This document shows positions 33,538 to 43,873 of a DNA stretch of 64,000 bases, piece by piece. The notes under the pieces were generated by a model, which searched no databases, was not told the DNA's origin, and saw only the letters and a list, made by a program, of their open reading frames with translations. A program made the translations under genes and the position numbers. The DNA is from an uncultured Prevotellaceae bacterium. GTDB taxonomy: Bacteria; Bacteroidota; Bacteroidia; Bacteroidales; Bacteroidaceae. Position 1 is the first letter of the stretch; each line of letters starts with the position of its first letter. The stretch covers positions 124,001-188,000 of the forward strand of contig CAMVLT010000002.1 in NCBI GenBank assembly GCA_947168395.1, in the 5' to 3' direction.

Positions 33538-35241
33538 ATGAGAATCAAGAATATTAAGCATTTTCTGTCAGGTCTGCTGTGTTTCACCGCTGCGGCCCTC
33601 ACCGGCTGTTCCGACTATCTCGACCTGAAGCCATTGAACGACGTGGTGCTCGAGAACTACTGGACCAAGAAGAGCGACGTTACCAGCGTGCTCATGGGCT
33701 GTTACGAAAGCCTTTACTCTTCCGACTGCATCACCCGCATGGGACTATGGGGTGAAGCCCGTTCCGACAATATGATTATCGGTGTCTCGTCGTCACGCGA
33801 CCTGGAGCAGCTGATTAAGGAAGACTTGCTTCCCAGCAATCCCTTCTGCAACTGGGCGTCATTCTACCAGACCATCAACCGCTGCAACATCGTCATCCAC
33901 TATGCACCCGAGGTGCAGGAACTCGACCCGAACTATTCATTGAGCGAGATGAAGGCCAATATTGCTGAGGCAACGTTCATTCGTTCCCTGTGCTACTTCC
34001 ACCTCATCCGTGCGTTCCGTGACGTTCCCTTCACCCGTGAACCCAGTATCGACGATACGCAGGACTATCAGTTGCCGGCTACCTCGTTCGACACGGTACT
34101 TGCCAATCTGATTGAGGACCTCGAAGCCGTGAAGGACGATGCGCAGCTCTACTTCCGCAAACCGAATCCCGACAAGCAGAAGGAGGCAGCCGAGCGTGAC
34201 AATACTGCCCGCGTCACCCGTCCGGCCGTCTATGCCCTGCTGGCTGACCTCTACTTGTGGAAAGGTGATTGGCAGAAGTGCATCGCCTGCTGCGACTATG
34301 TCATCGACTTCAAGAAGAAGGAATACGAGAGCCTGAAGCGCCGTCTGCAGAACGATGTTTACCTTTTCAACGACATTCCCCTCATCATGGAGAAGACCGA
34401 GAACACCTCGGGTAACGCCTACAATGAGATATTCGGCGAGGGCAACTCCTTCGAGAGCTTGTTTGAGTTGACGTACAGCGAGACGTTCAATACCGACAAC
34501 AGGAATAGTTATGTAGGTGACTATTACGCCAACAACAGCAGCAACTCACTCTCGAACGGTCGTCTGGCTCCGTTCGACGAGTTCTACGGCGACCTGCCCA
34601 ACAAGAGCACCGACCTCTTCAATATCAGCGACTGCCGTGCTTACGAGTCCATCTACCAGGCCGGTACCACGCAGTATTACATTGCCAAGTATGCTGCCAC
34701 CCGGGTCACCATCGACAACTCGAAGACCGGCTGGCGTCCCGAGTATTCGTGGCGTTCCAGCAATTATGCCCACTGGATTGTCTATCGTCTGACCGATGTC
34801 ATGCTGATGAAGGCCGAGGCCCTTATTGAGCAGGGCAGCGAGAATTTCGAGGATGCCTTCGCGCTGATCAATGCCGTGAGCAAGCGTGCCGTCAACTCCT
34901 TGACACCCGGTACGGGCGAGGTTCTGAAGTACAACGACTACAAGGAGTCGAAGGAGGACATGGAGAAACTCGTCATGGATGAGCGTCACCGCGAACTGAT
35001 GTTCGAGGGCAAGCGCTGGTACGACCTGTTGCGCCAAGCCCGCCGCACGGGCAGCACCAAGGAACTGGCCCTCATCGTCACCAAGAAGCAGGTGACCAAC
35101 ATCAGCGGTATTCAGATCAGGCTGGCCGACCCCAATGCCCTCTATCTGCCTTACTTCCGTAATGAACTGAAGGTGAATCCCTATCTGAAGCAGAATCCTG
35201 CCTACAACACGGGCGACGATGCTGACTTGGAGAAGAATTGA
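33538..35241 (+). CDS. SusD/RagB-type surface glycan-binding lipoprotein 1
   Basis: 567 residues. Lipobox AALTGCSDYLDLKP, the standard SusD opening, followed by the TPR-type helical fold (AEATFIRSLCYFHLIRAFRDVPF; ALLADLYLWKGDWQKCI) and the C-terminal ERHRELMFEGKRWYDLLR signature. It works as the lid of the upstream SusC transporter. Paired with SusC 1 by position and order. Confidence 0.95.
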   Translation: MRIKNIKHFLSGLLCFTAAALTGCSDYLDLKPLNDVVLENYWTKKSDVTSVLMGCYESLYSSDCITRMGLWGEARSDNMIIGVSSSRDLEQLIKEDLLPSNPFCNWASFYQTINRCNIVIHYAPEVQELDPNYSLSEMKANIAEATFIRSLCYFHLIRAFRDVPFTREPSIDDTQDYQLPATSFDTVLANLIEDLEAVKDDAQLYFRKPNPDKQKEAAERDNTARVTRPAVYALLADLYLWKGDWQKCIACCDYVIDFKKKEYESLKRRLQNDVYLFNDIPLIMEKTENTSGNAYNEIFGEGNSFESLFELTYSETFNTDNRNSYVGDYYANNSSNSLSNGRLAPFDEFYGDLPNKSTDLFNISDCRAYESIYQAGTTQYYIAKYAATRVTIDNSKTGWRPEYSWRSSNYAHWIVYRLTDVMLMKAEALIEQGSENFEDAFALINAVSKRAVNSLTPGTGEVLKYNDYKESKEDMEKLVMDERHRELMFEGKRWYDLLRQARRTGSTKELALIVTKKQVTNISGIQIRLADPNALYLPYFRNELKVNPYLKQNPAYNTGDDADLEKN

Positions 35242-35270
35242 AGAATTGAACCATTAAAGAATTGAAGTAT

Positions 35271-37250
35271 ATGATTACCAATATAAGAAAGAAGATATCC
35301 AACTGCTGGTTGTGCTGCGGTGTTGCCGCCGCCCTTACTGCTGCGGTCTTCACCTCGTGTAGTGACGACGACAGCGACGCCCCGCTGAACTTCTACTCTT
35401 CGGTGCGACTCACCGCCGCTGGCTTCATCGAGGCCAACGAGACGCAGTTCAGCGACTTCAAGAGCATACTGGAGCGAAGCAACTATTTCCCCATTCTGAA
35501 GACCTATGGTCACTACACAGTCTTTGCACCCACCAACGAGGCCATTCAGCTGTACCTCAAGGAGAATGGGTTCAACTCGCTCGACGACCTGTCACGTGAG
35601 CTTTGCGACACTATCTCGCGTACCCACATCGTGCAGGACAAGGCCTACTTCACCACCGACATGGGCGGTGAGGTGCCTCCCGTCAACATGAACGACGACT
35701 ACATCGAGATGACCTCCGACAGCGACGTCTACAACAACAACGCGCTGCTGATTTACGTCAACAAGAACTCGCGCATCATCCAGAAGGACGACTCCGTGAC
35801 CAACGGTGTGGTGCATGTCGTTGACCATGTCATCCATACCAGTAACCAGTTCCTGCCGGCACTCATGGAGGAGAACCCCAACCTCTCCCTCTTCTGCCAG
35901 GCGCTGAAGCTCACCGGTATTGCCGACTCGCTCACCAAGTACAACGACGATACCTATACCGTTGACCCTGACTCAGCTTGGGGCGGCAAGGGCTTTAAGG
36001 TTCCCTACGGAACAGCCAACGACGGAACGGCCTCGAAGCAATGTAGCACGTGGTATCCCGAGAAGCGCTTCTTCAAGTTTACGGCCTTCGTCGAGACCGA
36101 CTCCATCTATCGTCTTCACGGTATCAACACCCTTGACGACCTGATAGCCTACGCCAAGCAGGTCTACGACGAGTCCTATCCCGACGACGCAGGAAAGTAT
36201 GACGATGACTACAAGAACCGTCATAACCCGCTGAACCGCTTCGTGAGCTATCACCTCATCAACCGCACGGGTCCCCGCGACTACTGGGTACATTGCCGTG
36301 GCGACATCTACACACAGAAGTTCCTGTTCAATATCTATGACCCTGAGGACTACTTTGAAACGATGGCTCCGCACACGCTGATGCGCTTCTGCAGCAATCC
36401 CGGTGAGGAAATCTTCATCAACCGCGTGGGCCTGAAGACCAATGCGTCGGTTCGTGGTGTGCGCGTGCTGAAGAACGACGAGGGTGACAGCTACACCCAG
36501 TCGTGCAAGAACGGCCGCTACATCTATGTCGACGATATTCTGGTCTACTCAAAGAAAGTGCGCGAAGAGGTGCTCAACCGCCGCATCCGCATTGACGGCA
36601 GCTGCCTCAGTCCCGACTTCATGAACGGTCACGCCCGCATGGAGCACATGGGCAAGGAAGAGATGATGATAGGCTTCAAGAACGGCTACCTTGCCGACTT
36701 CAAGATGCACAACGCCAAGACCTTTATCGGCTGTGGTAACGAGCAGACCGGCTGGCGTCACTATCAGGGCAGCGGTGTCTGTATCACCGGCGAGAAGTTC
36801 GATGCTTCCGTCAAGCTGCCGCCCGTGCCCCACGACGGTACCTACGAGGTGCGACTGGGCTACTCGCTCGGCGACGACCGAGGTATTGCCCAGGTGTACC
36901 TGAACAACGAGCCTTGCGGTATCCCCATCAGTTTCCGTAACCTCGATGCCAATGTGGGATGGGAAGCCGACACCGACGACGAGGAGGAGAACAAGGCCAT
37001 CGACAAGGCCATGCGCAACCGTGGCTTCATGAAGGCTATGGACAGCTATGGCAGCACTTCGGAGCCTTTCCGTACCTATAACAACGACGTGCGCCGCATC
37101 TTGGTGAAGCAATATCTGCGTGCCGACCAGGAATACTGGTTGCGCTTCCGCCAGATACTTGAAGGCAGTACGCTCTATATGTCTATCGACTATATTGAAC
37201 TTTGTCCCAAGGATGTCTACGACAGTCCCGACGGCGAAGACCGCCACTAA
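35271..37250 (+). CDS. Fasciclin domain lipoprotein 2
   Basis: 659 residues from the ATG at 35271; a TTG at 35262 is less likely. Lipobox AVFTSCSDDDS near residue 30. One clear FAS1 domain follows (FKSILERSNYFPILKTYGHYTVFAPTNEAIQLYL..VVHVVDHVIH), then a second FAS1-like stretch, and a C-terminal beta-rich domain (from about 445) of the kind seen in carbohydrate-binding modules (KLPPVPHDGTYEVRLGYS..YWLRFRQILEGSTLYMSIDYIEL). Preceded by an AAGAATTG micro-repeat. Likely surface glycan-binding accessory of this PUL; the ligand is not deducible. Confidence 0.82.
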   Translation: MITNIRKKISNCWLCCGVAAALTAAVFTSCSDDDSDAPLNFYSSVRLTAAGFIEANETQFSDFKSILERSNYFPILKTYGHYTVFAPTNEAIQLYLKENGFNSLDDLSRELCDTISRTHIVQDKAYFTTDMGGEVPPVNMNDDYIEMTSDSDVYNNNALLIYVNKNSRIIQKDDSVTNGVVHVVDHVIHTSNQFLPALMEENPNLSLFCQALKLTGIADSLTKYNDDTYTVDPDSAWGGKGFKVPYGTANDGTASKQCSTWYPEKRFFKFTAFVETDSIYRLHGINTLDDLIAYAKQVYDESYPDDAGKYDDDYKNRHNPLNRFVSYHLINRTGPRDYWVHCRGDIYTQKFLFNIYDPEDYFETMAPHTLMRFCSNPGEEIFINRVGLKTNASVRGVRVLKNDEGDSYTQSCKNGRYIYVDDILVYSKKVREEVLNRRIRIDGSCLSPDFMNGHARMEHMGKEEMMIGFKNGYLADFKMHNAKTFIGCGNEQTGWRHYQGSGVCITGEKFDASVKLPPVPHDGTYEVRLGYSLGDDRGIAQVYLNNEPCGIPISFRNLDANVGWEADTDDEEENKAIDKAMRNRGFMKAMDSYGSTSEPFRTYNNDVRRILVKQYLRADQEYWLRFRQILEGSTLYMSIDYIELCPKDVYDSPDGEDRH

Positions 37251-37279
37251 GATAATTGACTAATTGAAAATTGAGAATT

Positions 37280-38896
37280 ATGATTACCAAAAGCATAAAA
37301 CAATTTCTTATCGCAGGTTCGCTCTGCTGCGGCGTCGCCACAGCCTTCACCTCCTGCTCCGACTGGGACGACCACTTCGAAGACCCCGTCTCGGCGTCCA
37401 ATGCTATGCCGACCCTCTGGCAGACAATGGAGCAGCGACCCGAACTGAGCGACTTCCGCGAGGTGCTCAGCCAAACCAAGATTTTCAAGCAGCACAAGAA
37501 AACCGGCGTGAGCTATGCCGACTTGCTTGACGGTCGGCAGACCTTCACCGTGATGGCTCCCGTCAACGGTACTTTCAACAAAGACTCTGTGCTCAACCTG
37601 CTGGCCACCAACAGGGGCGACTCTATGGTGGAACGCTCCTTTGTGGGCAACCACTTGTCCTATAATCTGGCTTCCAGCTTCGAGAAGCCTACCGAGTTCT
37701 TCGTGCTTAACACCAAGCGGATGACCATCGGCGGCAACAGGGTGCTCGACGTTCCCATCAAGGAAGCCAACGTCAAGGCCAAGGGCGGTCTGTTGCACGT
37801 CATGCAGCGTGCGCTGCCCTATCGCTATAACCTCTATGAGATTATGCTTAATGACCCGCGTTACAGCCTCATTGGCGAGCAGCTGGCCAGCTATGAGCAG
37901 GACGAGTTCAGCCCCACCCAGTCGGTGGAGGGCGGTATGGTTGACGGTGAGCAGATATACGCCGACTCCGTCTTCATCGAGCGCAACCTCATGTTGGAGC
38001 GCGTGGGCCTGCTGGCTGCCGAGGACTCTTCCTTCATCTATGTTGTTCCTACTGCCGACGAGTGGCAGCGGGCTTGGCAGGAGGCTATGGACTATTACCG
38101 CTTCGACGCCACCGTCCAGAACGGTGACTCGCTGCAGCGTTTCTGGGCCAACTACGCCTTGTTCAACGACGCCATCTTCAGCCGCACCATCCAGTCGTCT
38201 CCCGCCGACTCGCTTATTACGTACAACTACGACCGCCGTCATCCTAAGTACCACGTCTTCCACCGTCCCTTCGACGAGGGAGGCATCCTTTACGGCGCTA
38301 CACCTACCGAGTACAGCAACGGTACGCTCTACACCGTCCCGAAGTGGCCTTTCACGCCGTTTATGACCTATCACCGCGAGCTGAAGGTTGAGGGCGAGCG
38401 TACGAGCATGATTGTCAACGACAACCTCTGTACCTACACTACCCGCATCCATGCTGCCGACAGTATCTCGGAGAACGAGTACCTGGTCATCACGCCCAAG
38501 TCGAACACCAGCAACTGGACCATGACGTTCAAGGTGGAGAACACGCTGGCTGGTGCTTACGACATTTGTGCCGTCATCCTGCCCCAGACGGTCTACGACC
38601 CCAACGCCCAGCTGAAGCCCTGCCGTTTCCAGGCCGAAATCAACTATGTCGATGAGCAGGGAAATGATGTGCTGTTCGACTGCGATAAGGTCAAGTTCAA
38701 TACCGACCCCACCCGGGTGGACACCGTGATGCTTGCCGAGAACTTCGTGTTCCCGGTATGCAACTACGGCGAGACGAACATGAAGATTACGGTGCGCCTG
38801 AAGTGCTCCATCCTGGCCCGTGAGTCATCCCAGTATTCCCGTGAGATGCTTTTAGACTGTATCTATTTGCGTCCGAGAATGAAGAGTGAAGAATGA
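37280..38896 (+). CDS. Fasciclin domain lipoprotein 3
   Basis: 538 residues from the ATG at 37280. The N-terminus (MITKSIKQFLIAGSLCCGVA..FTSCSDWDDHFEDP) mirrors that of the previous gene, indicating a paralogous origin. FAS1 signature: LWQTMEQRPELSDFREVLSQ..RQTFTVMAPVNGTFN. The C-terminus is beta-rich. The stop overlaps the next SusC start by 4 bases (ATGA). Preceded by an AATTGA micro-repeat. Together with the other two FAS1 proteins it forms an unusually large FAS1 set for one PUL. Confidence 0.82.
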   Translation: MITKSIKQFLIAGSLCCGVATAFTSCSDWDDHFEDPVSASNAMPTLWQTMEQRPELSDFREVLSQTKIFKQHKKTGVSYADLLDGRQTFTVMAPVNGTFNKDSVLNLLATNRGDSMVERSFVGNHLSYNLASSFEKPTEFFVLNTKRMTIGGNRVLDVPIKEANVKAKGGLLHVMQRALPYRYNLYEIMLNDPRYSLIGEQLASYEQDEFSPTQSVEGGMVDGEQIYADSVFIERNLMLERVGLLAAEDSSFIYVVPTADEWQRAWQEAMDYYRFDATVQNGDSLQRFWANYALFNDAIFSRTIQSSPADSLITYNYDRRHPKYHVFHRPFDEGGILYGATPTEYSNGTLYTVPKWPFTPFMTYHRELKVEGERTSMIVNDNLCTYTTRIHAADSISENEYLVITPKSNTSNWTMTFKVENTLAGAYDICAVILPQTVYDPNAQLKPCRFQAEINYVDEQGNDVLFDCDKVKFNTDPTRVDTVMLAENFVFPVCNYGETNMKITVRLKCSILARESSQYSREMLLDCIYLRPRMKSEE

Positions 38897-41800
38897 AAAA
38901 CAGTAGTATTATGAGAACAATTATATTCAGTATATGTTTAGCGCTCTTCTCAACCGTCGCAGCGCAAGAGAACATGAAGATGGTGAGTGGCACGGTGACC
39001 GATGCCGCCACAGGCCAACCGCTGGCTGGTGTCATCGTCGAGGCATACGGCAATCATCGTTACACCTCCATGACCGACGACAAGGGTGGCTACGAGCTGA
39101 AAGTACCCGAGTACGTCAACAGCGTCAGCATGCGTGTCGAGGGCTATCAGCTGCTGCAGAAAGCCATTGGGACCAAGACCAGCCAGGCTGACGCCCAGCT
39201 CTACCCCAGTTCCTTCAGTCCCGTCTATCAGTCGGCCACGCAGGCCAGTGTCAGCCGTTCTGCCCAGAACTTCGACAACACGGCCCGTCTGAGCATCGAC
39301 CCGCTGGTGGCCGAGCAGTTGGGTGCCGACATCCATTCCGTTACGCGTAGCGGACAGTTGGGTATGGGCAACACGATGTTCATCGGCGGTATCACCAGTC
39401 TGCAGACCAACGCCCAGCCGCTGGTTGTCATCGATGGTGTCATCACCGACATGCAGTACGACCGCCAGATGTTGCATGAGGGATATTACAACAATATCCT
39501 GGCCAACCTGAATGTAAACGACATTGAGAGCGTCACCGTGTTGAAGAACGGAACTGCCATCTATGGTGCCAAGGCCGCTGCCGGTGTGCTGCTCATCAAG
39601 ACCAAGCGCAACCGCAGCATGGCCACCAAGATTGACGTGACCATCAACGGCCAGTACCAGCTGATGCCCCGCCGGCCCAAGATGATGGGTGCCGAGGACT
39701 ACCGGCTCTACGCCACCGAGATGCTCTCGGGTCTCACCTCCAACGTGAAGAACCTGGAGTTTGTCAACAGCGATCCCACCAACTATTATTACAACACCTA
39801 TCATAATAATACCGACTGGACGGACGAGGTTTATCACAACACCTTCGTGTCCAACTACGGCATCAACGTGCAGGGTGGTGACGACGTGGCCAACTACAAC
39901 CTCTCGGTGGGCTACTCCTTGGGCGATGCTACGCTGCGTGGCAACGACTTCTCGCGCTTCAACATGCGACTGAACAGCGACATCGAGGTCATCCGCAAGC
40001 TCAGCGTGCGCTTCGACGCTTCTTATAGCGACGTCAACCGCGACCTGCGCGACGACGGCGCGAAGGAGGACCTGACGGTCGGCACCATCACGGCACCCGG
40101 ATTCCTCGCGCTGGTCAAGTCGCCCTTCCTCGCTCCCTACGCCTTCGACATCAACGGCAACGAGAGCCACTATCTGGCCGATGCCGATACCTATGTGAGC
40201 AAGGTGTTTGAGGACGACGGCGAGCTGTTTGCCAACTCCGTGCGCTTGGCCAACCCCTTGGGCATTCTGCAGCTCGGCGACGGCAAGAACCGCAATCAGG
40301 CCGGCAACCGCATGGTCAGCTTCAGCGTCACGCCGCGCTTCCAGTTCAACCGCCATCTCGCTCTGAGCGAGCACTTCAACTTCACGCTGGTCAACACCAA
40401 CGAGAACTACTACCTGCCCCTTGAGGGTACACCGCCCTTCCGCCTGATGGCATCCAGCAATATCCAGGTCGAGAACATGGCCCAGAGTATGGCCGCCCGC
40501 CAGAACAGCGTCATGAGCGACACCCGTCTGACCTGGGGCAACCGCTATGGTGCCCACAAGATTGACGTCTTCGGAGGCATCCGCTACCAGAGCAACAGCT
40601 ACAAGCTGACCGCCCAGCGCGGTTACGATACAGGTAACGACAAGTACCCCAGCACCGGCAACGCCCGCAACTACCGTTCCACGTGGGGTGCCGATGACAA
40701 GGCCCGCGACCTGACGTGGTATGCACAGGCCGACTACAACTGGGCTGAGAAGTACTACGTCGAGGCTGGACTCTCGGCCGAGACCAGTTCGTGCTTCGGC
40801 GACGATGCTGATGGTCTGAAGCTCTGCGGCGTGGTTTGGGGACTCTTCCCCAGCGTCAATGCTGCCTGGGTGGTGAGCAACGAAAACTGGCTTGCCGATG
40901 TCAAGGGCATCGACTACCTGCGCTTGAACGTAGGCTTCGACATGACGGGTAACGACAATATCGACTACACCGCCTCGAAGACCTATTTCGTGGCCAACAG
41001 TATGCTGTCGCAGAAGGTCGACGGCAAGTCAATGGGCAACATCGGCAACACCTCGCTCAAGTGGGAGACCACCAACCGGCTGACAGCAGGACTGGAGGGT
41101 AACTTCGTGAACAACCGCCTGAACGTGCGCTTCAACTACTTCAAGGGCTGGACCAAGAACCTGCTCTCGCTGCGCCAGCTGGCATGGACCAGCGGACTGG
41201 CCGGCAACTGGAGCAACGACGGCAAACTCGAGAACGAGGGCTTCGAGGCCTCATTCGGTGTCAAGGTGCTCAACCTGAAGGACTTCAACTGGGAACTCGG
41301 TGCTTCTGCCGGTCACTATGTGAACAAGATTACGGCCCTGCCCGACGGCAACAAGTCGTTCGAGACCGAGGCCTACGGTGCCACCATCCTTTCGCAGGTA
41401 GGTACGGCGGCTGGCGTGTTCTACGGCTACAAGACGCAGGGCGTCTATGCCACGCAGGCTGAGGCCGATGCCGACGGTTACTACCAGGTGAACGACCGCG
41501 ACCAGCGCGAGTACTTCGGTGCCGGCGACATGCGCTTTGTCGATAGCGACCACAACGGAGTCATCGACGAGAACGACCGCGTAGTCATCGGCGACCCCAA
41601 CCCCGACGTCTACGGTAACATCTATACCCGTCTGAACTGGAAGAACTGGGCCCTTAGTGCCGTCATGCGCTACTCGTTGGGCAACGATGTCTACAACTAC
41701 CAGCGTTGTCTGCTCGAAAACGGCTCGCGCTTCCACAACCAGACGACTGCCATGCTGAACCGCTGGACCGGCGAGAACCAGACGACCGACATTCCCCGCG

Positions 41801-42090
41801 TCAACTTCGGCGACCCTATGGGCAACTCACGCTTCAGCGACCGCTGGATTGAGGACGGCAGCTACCTGCGCCTGAGCAACGTCACGCTGAGCTACACCAT
41901 CCCCATCACAAGTACCTACCTGCAGGGCATCACACTCTGGGGAGGCGCCTATAATCTCTTCACCCTGACTCGCTATCTGGGCAGCGATCCCGACTGTGGC
42001 GTCAGCGGCAAGGCCCTGCTGCAGGGCATCGACCGCGGACTCCTGGCCAGCAGCCGCTCCTTCGCGCTGGGTTTGAAGATTAACCTCTAA
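38893..42090 (+). CDS. SusC/RagA-type TonB-linked outer-membrane transporter 2
   Basis: 1065 residues. Signal peptide (..IIFSICLALFSTVAAQ), carboxypeptidase-regulatory-like domain (MVSGTVTDAATGQPLAGVIV), plug with QPLVVIDGVITDMQ and ESVTVLKNGTAIYGAKAAAGVLLIKTK, barrel ending SSRSFALGLKINL. The plug lacks the canonical LQGRVAG segment: QLGADIHSVTRSGQLGMGNT stands there instead, so it is a divergent SusC. The first ATG (38893) overlaps the previous stop; ATG 38911 is an alternative. Paired with the SusD 38 bases downstream. Confidence 0.94.
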   Translation: MKNSSIMRTIIFSICLALFSTVAAQENMKMVSGTVTDAATGQPLAGVIVEAYGNHRYTSMTDDKGGYELKVPEYVNSVSMRVEGYQLLQKAIGTKTSQADAQLYPSSFSPVYQSATQASVSRSAQNFDNTARLSIDPLVAEQLGADIHSVTRSGQLGMGNTMFIGGITSLQTNAQPLVVIDGVITDMQYDRQMLHEGYYNNILANLNVNDIESVTVLKNGTAIYGAKAAAGVLLIKTKRNRSMATKIDVTINGQYQLMPRRPKMMGAEDYRLYATEMLSGLTSNVKNLEFVNSDPTNYYYNTYHNNTDWTDEVYHNTFVSNYGINVQGGDDVANYNLSVGYSLGDATLRGNDFSRFNMRLNSDIEVIRKLSVRFDASYSDVNRDLRDDGAKEDLTVGTITAPGFLALVKSPFLAPYAFDINGNESHYLADADTYVSKVFEDDGELFANSVRLANPLGILQLGDGKNRNQAGNRMVSFSVTPRFQFNRHLALSEHFNFTLVNTNENYYLPLEGTPPFRLMASSNIQVENMAQSMAARQNSVMSDTRLTWGNRYGAHKIDVFGGIRYQSNSYKLTAQRGYDTGNDKYPSTGNARNYRSTWGADDKARDLTWYAQADYNWAEKYYVEAGLSAETSSCFGDDADGLKLCGVVWGLFPSVNAAWVVSNENWLADVKGIDYLRLNVGFDMTGNDNIDYTASKTYFVANSMLSQKVDGKSMGNIGNTSLKWETTNRLTAGLEGNFVNNRLNVRFNYFKGWTKNLLSLRQLAWTSGLAGNWSNDGKLENEGFEASFGVKVLNLKDFNWELGASAGHYVNKITALPDGNKSFETEAYGATILSQVGTAAGVFYGYKTQGVYATQAEADADGYYQVNDRDQREYFGAGDMRFVDSDHNGVIDENDRVVIGDPNPDVYGNIYTRLNWKNWALSAVMRYSLGNDVYNYQRCLLENGSRFHNQTTAMLNRWTGENQTTDIPRVNFGDPMGNSRFSDRWIEDGSYLRLSNVTLSYTIPITSTYLQGITLWGGAYNLFTLTRYLGSDPDCGVSGKALLQGIDRGLLASSRSFALGLKINL

Positions 42091-42127
42091 ATATAAGATT
42101 ATTATTCATCAACAAACATACCACAAT

Positions 42128-43873
42128 ATGAATAGCATCACATATAGAAACATAAAAGGAATGGCTCGTAAGTGGCTTTTTTGTGCCTTGACATCCCTCC
42201 CTTTGGGAGGACTTGGTTGGGCTTTCACTTCATGTTCCGATATCATGGACACCGACTCCGAGCTGGTGGAGAAGTTGGAGGACAATCGCTTGCAGGAACC
42301 TACCGACAGCGTCTACAGCGTCATGGGCATCGTCTACAAGATGCAGGCCATTGCCGACCGTACCGTGCTGCTCGGCGAACTGCGCAGCGACCTGACCACC
42401 ACCACAGCCTCGGCCAGCAAGGACCTGAAGGCCATCACCAACTTTACGGTGGACACGGACAATGCCTACAACCGTATCAGCGACTACTATGCAATCATCA
42501 ACAACTGCAACTATTACCTGAAGAACGTCAACAAGGACTTGGTGAAGAACGACCGCAAGGTGTTCGAGGCTGAGTATGCCGTCGTCAAGGCTTTCCGTGC
42601 CTGGACTTACCTGCAGGTGGCTTTGGTCTATGGCAACGTTCCCCTGGTCACCGAGCCGCTGCTCACCGAGGTGGACGCTCAGGATGCCTTGAATCAGAGC
42701 TTTGTCGGCATTAACGAAATATGCAACTATTTCATCGACGACATCAAGCCTTACGTCGACACCAAGCTGCCCGTCTACGGACAAATCAACGAGCAGAACT
42801 CCCAGAAGTTCTTCATCCCTGTGCGGGCTTTGTTGGGCGATCTTTGCCTGTGGGCCGGACGCTATGCCGAGGCTGCCCAGTACTATCACGACTACCTCTC
42901 GTCGCACACCGACCCCCTGCCTACAGGTATTTCGAGTGCTACCTGGGCCGACATCAGTACCAAGGACTACCGTAGCATCCGCAGCTCGCTCTCCTACGGT
43001 GGGGCTAACAATGAGTGCATCTGCTACATCCCGATGGAGAGCAACGGCTTCTACGGCATCAGGAGCGACCTGGAGAACATCTTCAGCTCCACGAGCATCA
43101 ACATGGACTATGCCCAGGCTACCCCCACGAAGCGTATGCGCCAGCTGTCGGCTGCTTCCGACTACTGCGGTATCTACATCAAGGCCGACGGTTCGCAGGA
43201 CACCATCTATGCACCCAAGGAGAACTTGGAGAGGCCTGAGCTGGTTGGCGACCTCCGTTTCGGCGCTAATTACTCCAATCGTGTGTCGAAGACCGAACGC
43301 TATGCGCGTACCTCTAATGAAATACAGACCATCGACAAGTTCAACCGTAACGGTGTGACGCTCTACCGCATCAGCATGGTCTACCTGCGCTATGCCGAGG
43401 CCCTCAACCGTGCCGGATTCCCCCAGGCAGCCTTTGCCGTGCTGAAGTATGGCCTCTATCCCGATATTGTCAACAATCTGATTGATGATACCGAGCGTGT
43501 TTTGGGTGCTACCTTTATCAACTTCAATGGCGACGACTTCACGGTAGAGAATACCCAGGGCATCCACTCGCGTGGCAGCGGACGTGCCGAGTGCGACACG
43601 CTCTATCAGATTCCACAGCCTGCCGTGCCTCTGGCAAGTCGTGCCGATACTGTCGCCTTCCAGATTCCGCTGGTCGAGGACATGATAGTCAACGAGATGG
43701 CCTTGGAGGGTGCCTTCGAGGGTTACCGCTTCTACGACCTCATGCGCGTGGCTCTGCGTCGTGGTGACCCGGCCTATCTGGCCGACCCCGTCAGCCGTCG
43801 TCACGGTACTGTCGATGAGGGGCTGCGTTCACTTCTGATGAGTACTAACAACTGGTATCTGCCACGCCCATGA
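42128..43873 (+). CDS. SusD/RagB-type lipoprotein 2
   Basis: 581 residues. Lipobox AFTSCSDIMDTDSELV; the preceding signal core (LTSLPLGGLGW) is partly encoded by a GC-rich palindromic repeat at 42191-42222. The body has SusD helical features (FEAEYAVVKAFRAWTYLQVALVYGNVPL; FIPVRALLGDLCLWAGRYAEAAQYYHDYL) and the C-terminal EDMIVNEMALEGAFEGYRFYDLMRVALRR. Its stop overlaps the GH30 start by 4 bases. Forms the second SusCD complex of the locus. Confidence 0.94.
   Translation: MNSITYRNIKGMARKWLFCALTSLPLGGLGWAFTSCSDIMDTDSELVEKLEDNRLQEPTDSVYSVMGIVYKMQAIADRTVLLGELRSDLTTTTASASKDLKAITNFTVDTDNAYNRISDYYAIINNCNYYLKNVNKDLVKNDRKVFEAEYAVVKAFRAWTYLQVALVYGNVPLVTEPLLTEVDAQDALNQSFVGINEICNYFIDDIKPYVDTKLPVYGQINEQNSQKFFIPVRALLGDLCLWAGRYAEAAQYYHDYLSSHTDPLPTGISSATWADISTKDYRSIRSSLSYGGANNECICYIPMESNGFYGIRSDLENIFSSTSINMDYAQATPTKRMRQLSAASDYCGIYIKADGSQDTIYAPKENLERPELVGDLRFGANYSNRVSKTERYARTSNEIQTIDKFNRNGVTLYRISMVYLRYAEALNRAGFPQAAFAVLKYGLYPDIVNNLIDDTERVLGATFINFNGDDFTVENTQGIHSRGSGRAECDTLYQIPQPAVPLASRADTVAFQIPLVEDMIVNEMALEGAFEGYRFYDLMRVALRRGDPAYLADPVSRRHGTVDEGLRSLLMSTNNWYLPRP
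42191..42222. repeat. GC-rich palindromic repeat in the SusD 2 signal peptide
   Basis: ACATCCCTCCCTTTGGGAGG followed by ACTTGGTTGGGCTT; same layout as 1845-1910. It is translated as TSLPLGGLGWAF directly before the lipobox cysteine. Confidence 0.8.

Noticed and set aside
38950..40557. Minus-strand open frame of 535 codons opposite SusC 2
   Set aside because: Shadow frame with antisense composition; the SusC on the plus strand is unambiguous.
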